Of a DNA stretch of 64,000 nt, positions 52,325-63,897 are shown in pieces; the first letter of the stretch is position 1, and every line of letters begins with the position of its first letter. The translations under genes and the position numbers were made by a program. This stretch comes from Liolophura sinensis (lineage: Eukaryota > Mollusca > Polyplacophora > Chitonida > Chitonidae), in the NCBI RefSeq assembly GCF_032854445.1, contig NW_027018104.1, positions 16,942-80,941 of the forward strand, in the 5' to 3' direction. The notes below the pieces were generated by a model. The model had not been told where the DNA came from and made no database searches. It saw nothing but the letters and a program-made list of their open reading frames with translations.

Positions 52325-54522
52325 TAATCATTGATGTCAAGATCACGTGCCCAGCAACGGCTCTTACTCCATGGAAACCAAGGAAATTTGCAATTTTTCA
52401 ACAGCTGGAGATGCCTGGCCCAATTGCGCATCTTTTGGCACCTTATTGATGTGGGTCAGTGTTCAATTGTACTTTTTACAGCGGACTGTATCAAGTACCT
52501 TGTGTTTTTTTTATATACAAATGGTGTGGTTTTTCTACATGTAGATAAAGACATTGAGTTTGTCTTCGACTTAGAAGTAAGACATTTGCTGGGTGAGTTA
52601 AATGGGCTTGGCCCAAAGATTTGACGTCGTCTGGGCTACCGAAGGGCACATAACTTATAATGAAAAGTTGAATATAGTAATGACCAGTCGCGATTGTACA
52701 TAGTTAATGTAGCCGATTTCAATTCGCAAAAAGACCAGGCAAAAATCCAAAAGTGGAAAAACTGTTCCAATGCTGTTGGTAAGAGGCTAATCCGACGTAT
52801 TTTTTGACGAGAAATCGAATGGTGCAAACCGCGTTGCTCTCCGACCAATACTTTTGGCTGTAGCCACAAATGAATAATCATTGATGTCAAGATCACGTGC
52901 CCAGCAACGGCTCTTACTCCATGGAAACCAAGGAAATTTGCAATTTTTCAACAGCTGGAGATGCCTGGCCCAATTGCGCATCTTTTGGCACCTTATTGAT
53001 GTGGGTCAGTGTTCAATTGTACTTTTTACAGCGGACTGTATCAAGTACCTTGTGTTTTTTTTATATACAAATGGTGTGGTTTTTCTACATGTAGATAAAG
53101 ACATTGAGTTTGTCTTCGACTTAGAAGTAAGACATTTGCTGGGTGAGTTAAATGGGCTTGGCCCAAAGATTTGACGTCGTCTAGGCTACCGAAGGGCACA
53201 TAACTTATAATGAAAAGTTGAATATAGTAATGACCAGTCGCGATTGTACATAGTTAATGTAGCCCATTTCAATTCGCAAAAAGACCAGGCACAAATCCAA
53301 AAGTGGAAAAACTGTTCCAATGCTGTTGGTAAGAGGCTAATCCGACGTATTTTTGACGAGAAATCGAATGGTGCAAACCGCGTTGCTCTCCGACCAATAC
53401 TTTTGGCTGTAGCCACAAATGAATAATCATTGATGTCAAGATCACGTGCCCAGCAACGGCTCTTACTCCATGGAAACCAAGGAAATTTGCAATTTTTCAA
53501 CAGCTGGAGATGCCTGGCCCAATTGCGCATCTTTTGGCACCTTATTGATGTGGGTAAGTGTTCAATTGTACTTTTTACAGCGGACTGTATCAAGTACCTT
53601 GTGTTTTTTTTATATACAAATGGTGTGGTTTTTCTACATGTAGATAAAGACATTGAGTTTGTCTTGGACTTAGAAGTAAGACATTTGCTGGGTGAGTTAA
53701 ATGGGCTTGGCCCAAAGATTTGACGTCGTCTGGGCTACCGAAGGGCACATAACTTATAATGAAAAGTTGAATATAGTAATGACCAGTCGCGATTGTACAT
53801 AGTTAATGTAGCCGATTTCAATTCGCAAAAAGACCAGGCAAAAATCCAAAAGTGGAAAAACTGTTCCAATGCTGCTGGTAAGAGGCTAATCCGACGTAAT
53901 TTTTGACGAGAAATCGAATGGTGCAAACCGCGTTGCTCTCCGACCAATACTTTTGGCTGTAGCCACAAATGAATAATCATTGATGTCAAGATCACGTGCC
54001 CAGCAACGGCTCTTACTCCATGGAAACCAAGGAAATTTGCAATTTTTCAACAGCTGGAGATGCCTGGCCCAATTTCGCATCTTTTGGCACCTTATTGATG
54101 TGGGTCAGGTTCAATTGTACTTTTTACAGCGGACTGTATCAAGTACCTTGTGTTTTTTTTATATACAAATGGTGTGGTTTTTCTACATGTAGATAAAGAC
54201 ATTGAGTTTGTCTTCGACTTAGAAGTAAGACAACTGCTGGGTGAGTTAAATGGGCTTGGCCCAAAGATTTGACGTCGTCTGGGCTACCGAAGGGCACATA
54301 ACTTATAATGAAAAGTTGAATATAGTAATGACCAGTCGCGATTGTACATAGTTAATGTAGCCGATTTCAATTAGCAAAAAGACCAGGCAAAAATCCAAAA
54401 GTGGAAAAACTGTTCCAATGCTGCTGGTAAGAGGCTAATCCGACGTATTTTTTGACGAGAAATCGAATGGTGCAAACCGCGTTGCTCTCCGACCAATACT
54501 TTTGGCTGTAGCCACAAATGAA
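52325..54522. repeat. U97-U100: first full subfamily B units
   Basis: AATCATTGATG, GCATCTTTTGG, CGGACTGTATC and T-rich GTATTTTTTGACG throughout. U98 and the following unit end in GCTGTTGG. U98 has GTCTAGGCTACC near 53,181; U99 is 550 bases with GGGTAAGTG near 53,555 and GTCTTGGACTTA near 53,665; U100 has lost two bases in GGGTCAGGTTC near 54,107 and carries GACAACTGC. Confidence 0.82.
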
Positions 54523-57278
54523 TAATCATTGATGTCAAGATCACGTGCCCAGCAACGGCTCTTACTCCATGGAAACCAAGGAAATTTGCAATTTTTCAAC
54601 AGCTGAAGATGCCTGGCCCAATTGCGCATCTTTTGGCACCTTATTGATGTGGGTCAGTGTTCAATTGTACTTTTTACAGCGGACTGTATCAAGTACCTTG
54701 TGTTTTTTTTCATATACAAATGGTGTGGTTTTTCTACATGTAGATAAAGACATTGAGTTTGTCTTCGACTTAGAAGTAAGACATTTGCTGGGTGAGTTAA
54801 ATGGGCTTGGCCCAAAGATTTGACGTCGTCTGGGCTACCGAAGGGCACATAACTTATAATGAAAAGTTGAATATAGTAATGACCAGTCGCGATTGTACAT
54901 AGTTAGTGTAGCCGATTTCAATTCGCAAAAAGGCCAGGCAAAAATCCAAAAGTGGAAAAACTGTTCCAATGCTGCTGGTAAGAGGCTAATCCGACGTATT
55001 TTTTGACGAGAAATCGAATGGTGCAAACCGTGTTGCTCTCCGACCAATACTTTTGGCTGTAGCCACAAATGAATAATCATTGATATCAAGATCACGTGCC
55101 CAGCAACGGCTCTTACTCCATGGAAACCATTGAAATTTGCAATTTTTCAAAAGCTGGAGATGCCTGGCCCAATTGCGCATCTTTTGGCACCTTATTGATG
55201 TGGGTCAGTGTTCAATTGTACTTTTTACAGCGGACTGTATCAAGTACCTTGTGTTTTTTTATATACAAATGGTGTGGTTTTTCTACATGTAGATAAAGAC
55301 ATTGAGTTTGTCTTCGACTTAGAAGTAAGAAAACTGCTGGGTGAGTTAAACGGGCTTGGCCCAAAGATTTGACGTCGTCTGGGCTACCGAAGGGCACATA
55401 ACTTATAATGAAAAGTTGAATATAGTAATGACCAGTCGCGATTGTACATAGTTAATGTAGCCGATTTCAATTCGTAAAACGACCAGGTAAAAATTCAAAA
55501 AAGTTAAAAAAACTGTTCCAATGCTGCTGGTAAGAGGCTAATCCGACGTATTTTTTGACGAGAAATCGAATGGTGCAAACCGCGTTGCTCTCCGACCAAT
55601 ACTTTTGGCTGTAGCCACAAATGAATAATCATTGATGTCAAGATCACGTGCCCAGCAACGGCTCTTACTCCATGGAAACCAAGGAAATTTGCAATATTTC
55701 AACAGCTGGAGATGTCTGGCCCAATTGCGCATCTTTTGGCACCTTATTGATGTGGGTCAGTGTTCAATTGTACTTTTTACAGCGGACTGTATCAAGTACC
55801 TTGTGTTATTTTTATATACAAATGGTGTGGTTTTTCTACATGTAGATAAAGACATTGAGTTTGTCTTCGACTTAGAAGTAAGACAACTGCTGGGTGGGTT
55901 AAACGGGCTTTGCCCAAAGATTTGACGTCGTCTGGGCTACCGAAGGGCACATAACTTATAATGAAAAGTTGAATTTAGTAATGACCAGTCGCGATTGTAC
56001 ATAGTTAATGTAGCCGATTTCAATTCGTAAAACGACCAGGTAAAAATTCAAAAAAGTTGAAAAACTGTTACAATGCTGCTGGTAAGAGGCTAATCCGACG
56101 TATTTTTTGACGAGAAATCGAATGGTGCAAACCGCGTTGCTCTCCGACCAATACTTTTGGCTGTAGCCACAAATGAATAATCATTGATGTCAAGATCACG
56201 TGCCCAGCAACGGCTCTTACTACATGGAAACCATAGAAATTTGCAATTTTTCAACAGCTGGAGATGCCTGGCCCAATTGCGCATCTTTTGGCACCTTATT
56301 GATGTGGGTCAGTGTTCAATTGTACTTTTTACAGCGGACTGTATCAAGTACCTTGTGTTTTTTTTATATACAAATGGTGTGGTTTTTCTACATGTAGATA
56401 AAGACATTGAGTTTGTCTTCGACTTAGAAGTAAGACATTTGCTGGGTGAGTTAAATGGGCTTGGCCCAAGGATTTGACGTCGTCTGGGCTACCGAAGGGC
56501 ACATAACTTATAATGAAAAGTTGAATATAGTAATGACCAGTCGCGATTGTACATAGTTAATGTAGCCGATTTCAATCAGCAAAAAGACCAGGTAAAAATC
56601 CAAAAGTGGAAAACCTGTTCCAATGCTGCTGGTAAGAGGCTAATCCGACGTATTTTTTGACGAGAAATCGAATGGTGCAAACCGCGTTGCTCTCCGACCA
56701 ATACTTTTGGCTGTAGCCACAAATGAATAATCATTAATGTCAAGATCACGTTCCCAGCAACGGCTCTTACTCCATGGAAACCATAGAAATTTGCAATTTT
56801 CCAACAGCTGGAGATGCCTGGCCCAATTGCGCATCTTTTGGCACCTTATTGATGTGGGTCAGTGTTCAATTGTACTTTTTACAGCGGACTGTATCAAGTA
56901 CCTTGTGTTTTTTTTTATATACAAATGGTGTGGTTTTTCTACCTGTAGATAAAGACATTGAGTTTGTCTTCGACTTAGAAGTAAGACAACTGCTGGGTGA
57001 GTTAAATGGGCTTTGCCCAAAGATTTGACGTCGTCTGGGCTACCGAAGGGCACATAACTTATAATGAAAAGTTGAATATAGTAATGACCAGTCGCGATTG
57101 TACATGGTTAATGTAGCCAATTTCAATTAGCAAAAACACCAGGCAAAAATCCAAAAGTGGAAAAACTGTTCCAATGCTGCTGGTAAGAGGCTAATCCGAC
57201 GTATTTTGTGACGAGAAATCGAATAGTGCAAACCACGTTGCTCTCCGACCAATACTTTTGGCTGTAGCCACAAATGAA
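54523..57278. repeat. Higher-order block H6, copy 1 (U101-U105)
   Basis: Marker order: AGTTAGTGTAGCC with AAAAAGGCCAGG and CCGTGTTGC (U101, from about 54,900); CAAAAGCTGG and AAGAAAACTGC (U102); CAATATTTC and GATGTCTGG (U103); TACTACATGG and CCCAAGGATTTG (U104); CACGTTCCC, CAATTTTCC and TACCTGTAG (U105). The same order recurs from about 59,840 at offset 4,961-4,966 (9 units). U102 and U103 also have the CGTAAAACGACCAGGTAAAA variant. Confidence 0.9.
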
Positions 57279-59476
57279 TAATCATTGATGTCAAGATCAC
57301 GTGCCCAGCAACGGCTCTTACTCCATGGAAACCAAGGAAATTTGCAATTTTTCAACAGCTGGAGATGCCTGGCCCAATTGCGCATCTTTTGGCACCTTAT
57401 TGATGTGGGTCAGTGTTCAATTGTACTTTTTACAGCGGACTGTATCAAGTACCTTGTGTTTTTTTTATATACAAATGGTGTGGTTTTTCTACATGTAGAT
57501 AAAGACATTGAGTTTGTCTTCGACTTAGAAGTAAGACAACTGCTGGGTGAGTTAAATGGGCTTGGCCCAAAGAATTGACGTCGTCTGGGCTACCGAAGGG
57601 CACATAACTTATAATGAAAAGTTGAATATAGTAATGACCAGTCGCGATTGTACATAGTTAATGTAGCCGATTTCAATTAGCAAAAAGACCAGGCAAAAAT
57701 CCAAAAGTGGAAAAACTGTTCCAATGCTGCTGGTAAGAGGCTAATCCGACGTATTTTTGGACGATAAATCGAATGGTGTAAACCGCGTTGCTCTCCGACC
57801 AATACTTTTGGCTGTAGCCACAAATGAATAATCATTGATGTCAAGATCACGTGCCCAGCAACGGCTCTTACTCCATGGAAACCAAGGAAATTTGCAATTT
57901 TTCAACAGCTGGAGATGCCTGGCCCAATTGCGCATCTTTTGGCACCTTATTGATGTGGGTCAGTGTTCAATTGTACTTTTTACAGCGGACTGTATCAAGT
58001 ACCTTGTGTTTTTTTTATATACAAATGGTGTGGTTTTTCTACATGTAGATAAAGACATTGAGTTTGTCTTCGACTTAGAAGTAAGACATTTGCTGGGTGA
58101 GTTAAATGGGCTTGGCCCAAAGAATTGACGTCGTCTGGGCTACCGAAGGGCACATAACTTATAATGAAAAGTTGAATATAGTAATGACCAGTCGCGATTG
58201 TACATAGTTAATGTAGCCGATTTCAATTCGCAAAAAGACCAGGCAAAAATCCAAAAGTGGAAAAACTGTTCCAATGCTGCTGGTAAGAGGCTAATCCGAC
58301 GTATTTTTGGACGAGAAATCGAATGGTGCAAACCGCGTTGCTCTCCGACCAATACTTTTGGCTGTAGCCACAAATGAATAATCATTGATGTCAAGATCAC
58401 GTGCCCAGCAACGGCTCTTACTCCATGGAAACCAAGGAAATTTGCAATTTTTCAACAGCTGGAGATGCCTGGCCCAATTGCGCATCTTTTGGCACCTTAT
58501 TGATATGGGTCAGTGTTCAATTGTACTTTTTACAGCGGACTGTATCAAGTACCTTGTGTTTTTTTTATATACAAATGGTGTGGTTTTTCTACATGTAGAT
58601 AAAGACATTGAGTTTGTCTTCGACTTAGAAGTAAGACAACTGCTGGGAGAGTTAAACGGGCTTTGCCCAAAGATTTGACGTCGTCTGGGCTACCGAAGGG
58701 CACATAACTTATAATGAAAAGTTGAATATAGTAATGACCAGTCGCGATTGTACATAGTTAATGTAGCCGATTTCAATTAGCAAAAAGACCAGGCAAAAAT
58801 CCAAAAGTGGAAAAACTGTTCCAATGCTGCTGGTAAGAGGCTAATCCGACGTATTTTGTGACGAGAAATCGAATAGTGCAAACCACGTTGCTCTCCGACC
58901 AATACTTTTGGCTGTAGCCACAAATGAATAATCATTGATGTCAAGATCACGTGCCCAGCAACGGCTCTTATTCCATGGAAACCAAGGAAATTTGCAATTT
59001 TTCAACAGCTGGAGATGCCTGGCCCAATTGCGCATCTTTTGGCACCTTATTGATGTGGGTCAGTGTTCAATTGTACTTTTTACAGCGGACTGTATCAAGT
59101 ACCTTGTGTTTTTTTTATATACAAATGGTGTGGTTTTTCTACATGTAGATAAAGACATTGAGTTTGTCTTCGACTTAGAAGTAAGACAACTGCTGGGTGA
59201 GTTAAATGGGCTTGGCCCAAAGATTTGACGTCGTCTGGGCTACCGAAGGGCACATAACTTATAATGAAAAGTTGAATATAGTAATGACCAGTCGCGATTG
59301 TACATAGTTAATGTAGCCGATTTCAATTAGCAAAAAGACCAGGCAAAAATCCAAAAGTGGAAAAACTGTTCCAATGCTGCTGGTAGAGGCTAATCCGACG
59401 TATTTTTTGACGAGAAATCGAATGGTGCAAACCGCGTTGCTCTCCGACCAATACTTTGGCTGTAGCCACAAATGAA
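57279..59476. repeat. U106-U109, subfamily B units between the H6 copies
   Basis: CCAAGG units; U106 and U107 have AAAGAATTGACG. U108 has GCTGGGAGAGTT near 58,645, which destroys the GTGAGT donor-like site, and GGGCTTTGCCC. U108 and the end of U105 carry A-like GTATTTTGTGACG with GAATAGTGCAAACCACG. The first one-base losses appear at the end of U109 (GGTAGAGGC near 59,384, TACTTTGGC near 59,455). Confidence 0.8.
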
Positions 59477-62243
59477 TAATCATTGATGTCAAGATCACGT
59501 GCCCCAGCAACGGCTCTTACTCCATGGAAACCAAGGAAATTTGCAATTTTTCAACAGCTGGAGATGCCTGGCCCAATTGCGCATCTTTTGGCACCTTATT
59601 GATGTGGGTCAGTGTTTCAATTGTACTTTTTACAGCGGACTGTATCAAGTACCTTGTGTTTTTTTTTTATATACAAATGGTGTGGGTTTTTTCTACATGT
59701 AGATAAAGACATTGAGTTTGTCTTCGACTTAGAAGTAAGACATTTGCTGGGTGAGTTAAATGGGCTTGGCCCAAAGATTTGACGTCGTCTGGGCTACCGA
59801 AGGGGCACATAACTTATAATGAAAAGTTGAATATAGTAATGACCAGTCGCATTTGTACATAGTTAGTGTAGCCGATTTCAATTCGCAAAAAGGCCAGGCA
59901 AAAATCCAAAAGTGGGAAAAACTGTTCCAATGCTGCTGGTAAGAGGCTAATCCGACGTATTTTTTGACGAGAAATCGAATGGTGCAAACCGTGTTGCTCT
60001 CCGACCAATACTTTTGCTGTAGCCACAAATGAATTAATCATTAATGTCAAGATCACGTGCCAGCAACGGCTCTTACTCCATGGAAACCATAGAAATTTGC
60101 AATTTTTCAAAAGCTGGAAGATGCCTGGCCCAATTGCGCATCTTTTGGCACCTTATTGATGTGGGTCAGTGTTCAATTGTACTTTTTACAGCGGACTGTA
60201 TCAAGTACCTTGTGTTTTTTTATATACAAATGGTGTGGTTTTTCTACCTGTAGATAAAGACATTGAGTTTGTCTTCGACTTAGAAGTAAGAAAACTGCTG
60301 GGTGAGTTAAACGGGCTTGGCCCAAAGATTTGACGTCGTCTGGGCTACCGAAGGGCACATAACTTATAATGAAAAGTTGAATATAGTAATGACCAGTCGC
60401 GATTGTACATAGTTAATGTAGCCGATTTCAATTCGTAAAACGACCAGGTAAAAATTCAAAAAAGTTAAAAAAACTGTTCCAATGCTGCTGGTAAGAGGCT
60501 AATCCGACGTATTTTTTGACGAGAAATCGAATGGTGCAAACCGCGTTGCTCTCCGACCAATACTTTTGGCTGTAGCCACAAATGAATAATCATTGATGTC
60601 AAGATCACGTGCCCAGCAACGGCTCTTAACTCCATGGAAACCAAGGAAATTTGCAATATTTCAACAGCTGGAGATGTCCTGGCCAATTGCGCATCTTTTG
60701 GCACCTTATTGATGTGGGTCCAGTGTTCAATTGTACTTTTTACAGGCGGACTGTATCAAGTACCTTGTGTTATTTTTATATACAAATGGTGTGGGTTTTT
60801 CTACATGTAGATAAAAGACATTGAGTTTGTCTTCGACTTAGAAGTAAGACAACTGCTGGTGAGTTAAACGGGCTTTGCCCAAAGATTTGACGTCTTCTGG
60901 GCTACCGAAGGGCACATAACTTATAATGAAAAGTTGAATTTAGTAATGACCAGTCGCGATTGTACATAGTTAATGTAGCCGATTTCAATTCGTAAAACGA
61001 CCAGGTAAAAATTCAAAAAAGTTGAAAAACTGTTCCAATGCTGCTGGTAAGAGGCTAATCCGACGTATTTTTTGACGAGAAATCGAATGGTGCAAACGCG
61101 TTGCTCTCCGACCAATACTTTTGGCTATAGCCACAAATGAATAATCATTGATGTCAAGATCACGTGCCCAGCAACGGCTCTTACTACATGGAAACCATAG
61201 AAATTTGCAATTTTTCAACAGCTGGAGATGCCTGGCCCAATTGCGCATCTTTTGGCACCTTATTGATGTGGGTCAGTGTTCAATTGTACTTTTTACAGCG
61301 GACTGTATCAAGTACCTTGTGTTTTTTTTTATATACAAATGGTGTGGTTTTTCTACATGTAGATAAAGACATTGAGTTTGTCTTCGACTTAGAAGTAAGA
61401 CATTTGCTGGGTGAGTTAAATGGGCTTGGCCCAAGGATTTGACGTCGTCTGGCTACCGAAGGGCACATAACTTATAATGAAAAGTTGAATATAGTAATGA
61501 CCAGGTCGCGATTGTACATAGTTAATGTAGCCGATTTCAATCAGCAAAAAAGACCAGGTAAAAATCCAAAAGTGGAAAACCTGTTCCAATGCTGCTGGTA
61601 AGAGGCTAATCCGACGTATTTTTTGACGAGAAATCGAATGGTGCAAACCGCGTTGCTCTCCGACCAATACTTTTGGCTGTAGCCACAAATGAATAATCAT
61701 TAATGTCAAGATCACGTTCCAGCAACGGCTCTTACTCCATGGAAACCATAGAAATTTGCAATTTTCCAACAGCTGGAGATGCCTGGCCCAATTGCGCATC
61801 TTTTGGCACCTTATTGATGTGGGTCAGTGTTCAATTGTACTTTTTACAGCGGACTGTATCAAGTACCTTGTGTTTTTTTTATATACAAATGGTGTGGTTT
61901 TTCTACCTGTAGATAAAGACATTGAGTTTGTCTTCGACTTAGAAGTAAGACAACTGCTGGGTGAGTTAAATGGGCTTGGCCCAAAGATTTGACGTCGTCT
62001 GGGCTACCGAAGGGCACATAACTTATAATGAAAAGTTGAATATAGTAATGACCAGGTCGCGATTGTACATAGTTAATGTAGCCAATTTCAATTAGCAAAA
62101 ACACCAGGCAAAAATCCAAAAGTGGAAAAACTGTTCCAATGCTGCTGGTAAGAGGCTAATCCGACGTATTTTGTGACGAGAAATCGAATAGTGCAAACCA
62201 CGTTGCTCTCCGACCAATACTTTTGGCTGTAGCCACAAATGAA
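59477..62243. repeat. Higher-order block H6, copy 2 (U110-U114), indel-rich
   Basis: Carries the same ordered markers as 54,523-57,278 but with more than twenty extra one-base insertions or deletions, such as GCCCCAGC (59,501), GTGTTTCAA (59,613), 10 T before ATATAC (59,659), GAAGGGGCAC (59,801), GTGCCAGC (60,059), CTTAACTCC (60,627), GGTCCAGTG (60,718), ACAGGCGG (60,743), CAAACGCG (61,095), GTCTGGCTACC (61,447) and CCAGGTCGCG (61,502). Either a real second copy of poor base quality or a duplicate of the same locus made in assembly. Confidence 0.85.
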
Positions 62244-62794
62244 TAATCATTGATGTCAAGATCACGTGCCCAGCAACGGCTCTTACTCCATGGAAACCAA
62301 GGAAATTTGCAATTTTTCAACAGCTGGAGATGCCTGGCCCAATTGCGCATCTTTTGGCACCTTATTGATGTGGGTCAGTGTTCAATTGTACTTTTTACAG
62401 CGGACTGTATCAAGTACCTTGTGTTTTTTTTATATACAAATGGTGTGGTTTTTCTACATGTAGATAAAGACATTGAGTTTGTCTTCGACTTAGAAGTAAG
62501 ACAACTGCTGGGTGGGTTAAACGGGCTTTGCCCAAAGATTTGACGTCGTCTGGGCTACCGAAGGGCACATAACTTATAATGAAAAGTTGAATTTAGTAAT
62601 GACCAGTCGCGATTGTACATAGTTAATGTAGCCGATTTCATTTCGTAAACGACCAGGTAAAAATTCAAAAAAGTTGAAAAACTGTTCCAATGCTGCTGGT
62701 AAGAGGCTAATCCGACGTATTTTTTGACGAGAAATCGAATGGTGCAAACCGCGTTGCTCACCGACCAATACTTTTGGCTGTAGCCACAAATGAA
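62244..62794. repeat. U115
   Basis: Differs from the expected H6 neighbour U106: it has GACAACTGCTGGGTGGGTTAAAC, in the style of U103, then GGGCTTTGCCC, GAATTTAG and CGTAAACGACC. H6 copy 2 therefore ends at the U114/U115 boundary, or an extra recombination joined U114 to a U103-like unit. Confidence 0.7.
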
Positions 62795-63897
62795 TAATCA
62801 TTGATGTCAAGATCACGTGCCCACCAACGGCTCTTACTCCATGGAAACCAGGGAAATTTGCAATTTTTCAACAGCTGGAGATGCCTGGCCCAATTGCGCA
62901 TCTTTTGGCACCTTATTGATGTGGGTCAGTGTTCAATTGTACTTTTTACAGCGGACTGTATCAAGTACCTTGTGTTTTTTTTATATACAAATGGTGTGGG
63001 TTTTTCTACATGTAGATAAAGACATTGAGTTTGTCTTCGACTTAGAAGTAAGACATTTGCTGGGTGAGTTAAATGGGCTTGGCCCAAAGATTTGACGTCG
63101 TCTGGGCTACCGAAAGGCACATAACTTATAATGAAAAGTTGAATATAGTAATGACCAGTTGCGATTGTACATAGTTAATGTAGCCAATTTCAATTAGCAA
63201 AAACACCAGGCAAAAATCCAAAAGTGGAAAAACTGTTCCAATGCTGCTGGTAAGAGGCTAATCCGACGTATTTTTTGACGAGAAATCGAATGGTGCAAAC
63301 CGCGTTGCTCACCGACCAATACTTTTGGCTGTAGCCACAAATGAATAATCATTGATGTCAAGATCACGTGCCCACCAACGGCTCTTACTCCATGGAAACC
63401 AGGGAAATTTGCAATTTTTCAACAGCTGGAGATGCCTGGCCCAATTGCGCATCTTTTGGCACCTTATTGATGTGGGTCAGTGTTCAATTGTACTTTTTAC
63501 AGCGGACTGTATCAAGTACCTTGTGTTTTTTTTATATACAAATGGTGTGGTTTTTCTACATGTAGATAAAGGACATTGAGTTTGTCTTCGACTTAGAAGT
63601 AAGACATTTGCTGGGTGAGTTAAATGGGCTTGGCCCAAAGATTTGACGTCGTCTGGGCTACCGAAAGGCACATAACTTATAATGAAAAGTTGAATATAGT
63701 AATGACCAGTCGCGATTGTACATAGTTAATGTAGCCCAATTTCAATTAGCAAAAACACCAGGCAAAAATCCAAAAGTGGAAAAACTGTTCCAATGCTGCT
63801 GGTAAGAGGCTAATCCGACGTATTTTGTGACGAGAAATCGAAAAGTGCAAACCACGTTGCTCTCCGACCAATACTTTTGGCTGTAGCCACAAATGAA
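62795..63897. repeat. U116-U117: nearly identical adjacent pair
   Basis: Both share the private markers CCCACCAACGG, CCAGGGAAAT, CGAAAGGCAC and AAAAACACCAGG and lie 551 bases apart, so one is a direct tandem copy of the other. U116 ends B-like (GTATTTTTTGACG), U117 A-like (GTATTTTGTGACG with GAAAAGTGC). Confidence 0.85.

Noticed and set aside
53186-53653. 155-codon open frame on the minus strand
   Set aside because: It is two ordinary satellite minus-strand frames joined by a one-base loss near 53,350 in U98, with no sign of a real protein.
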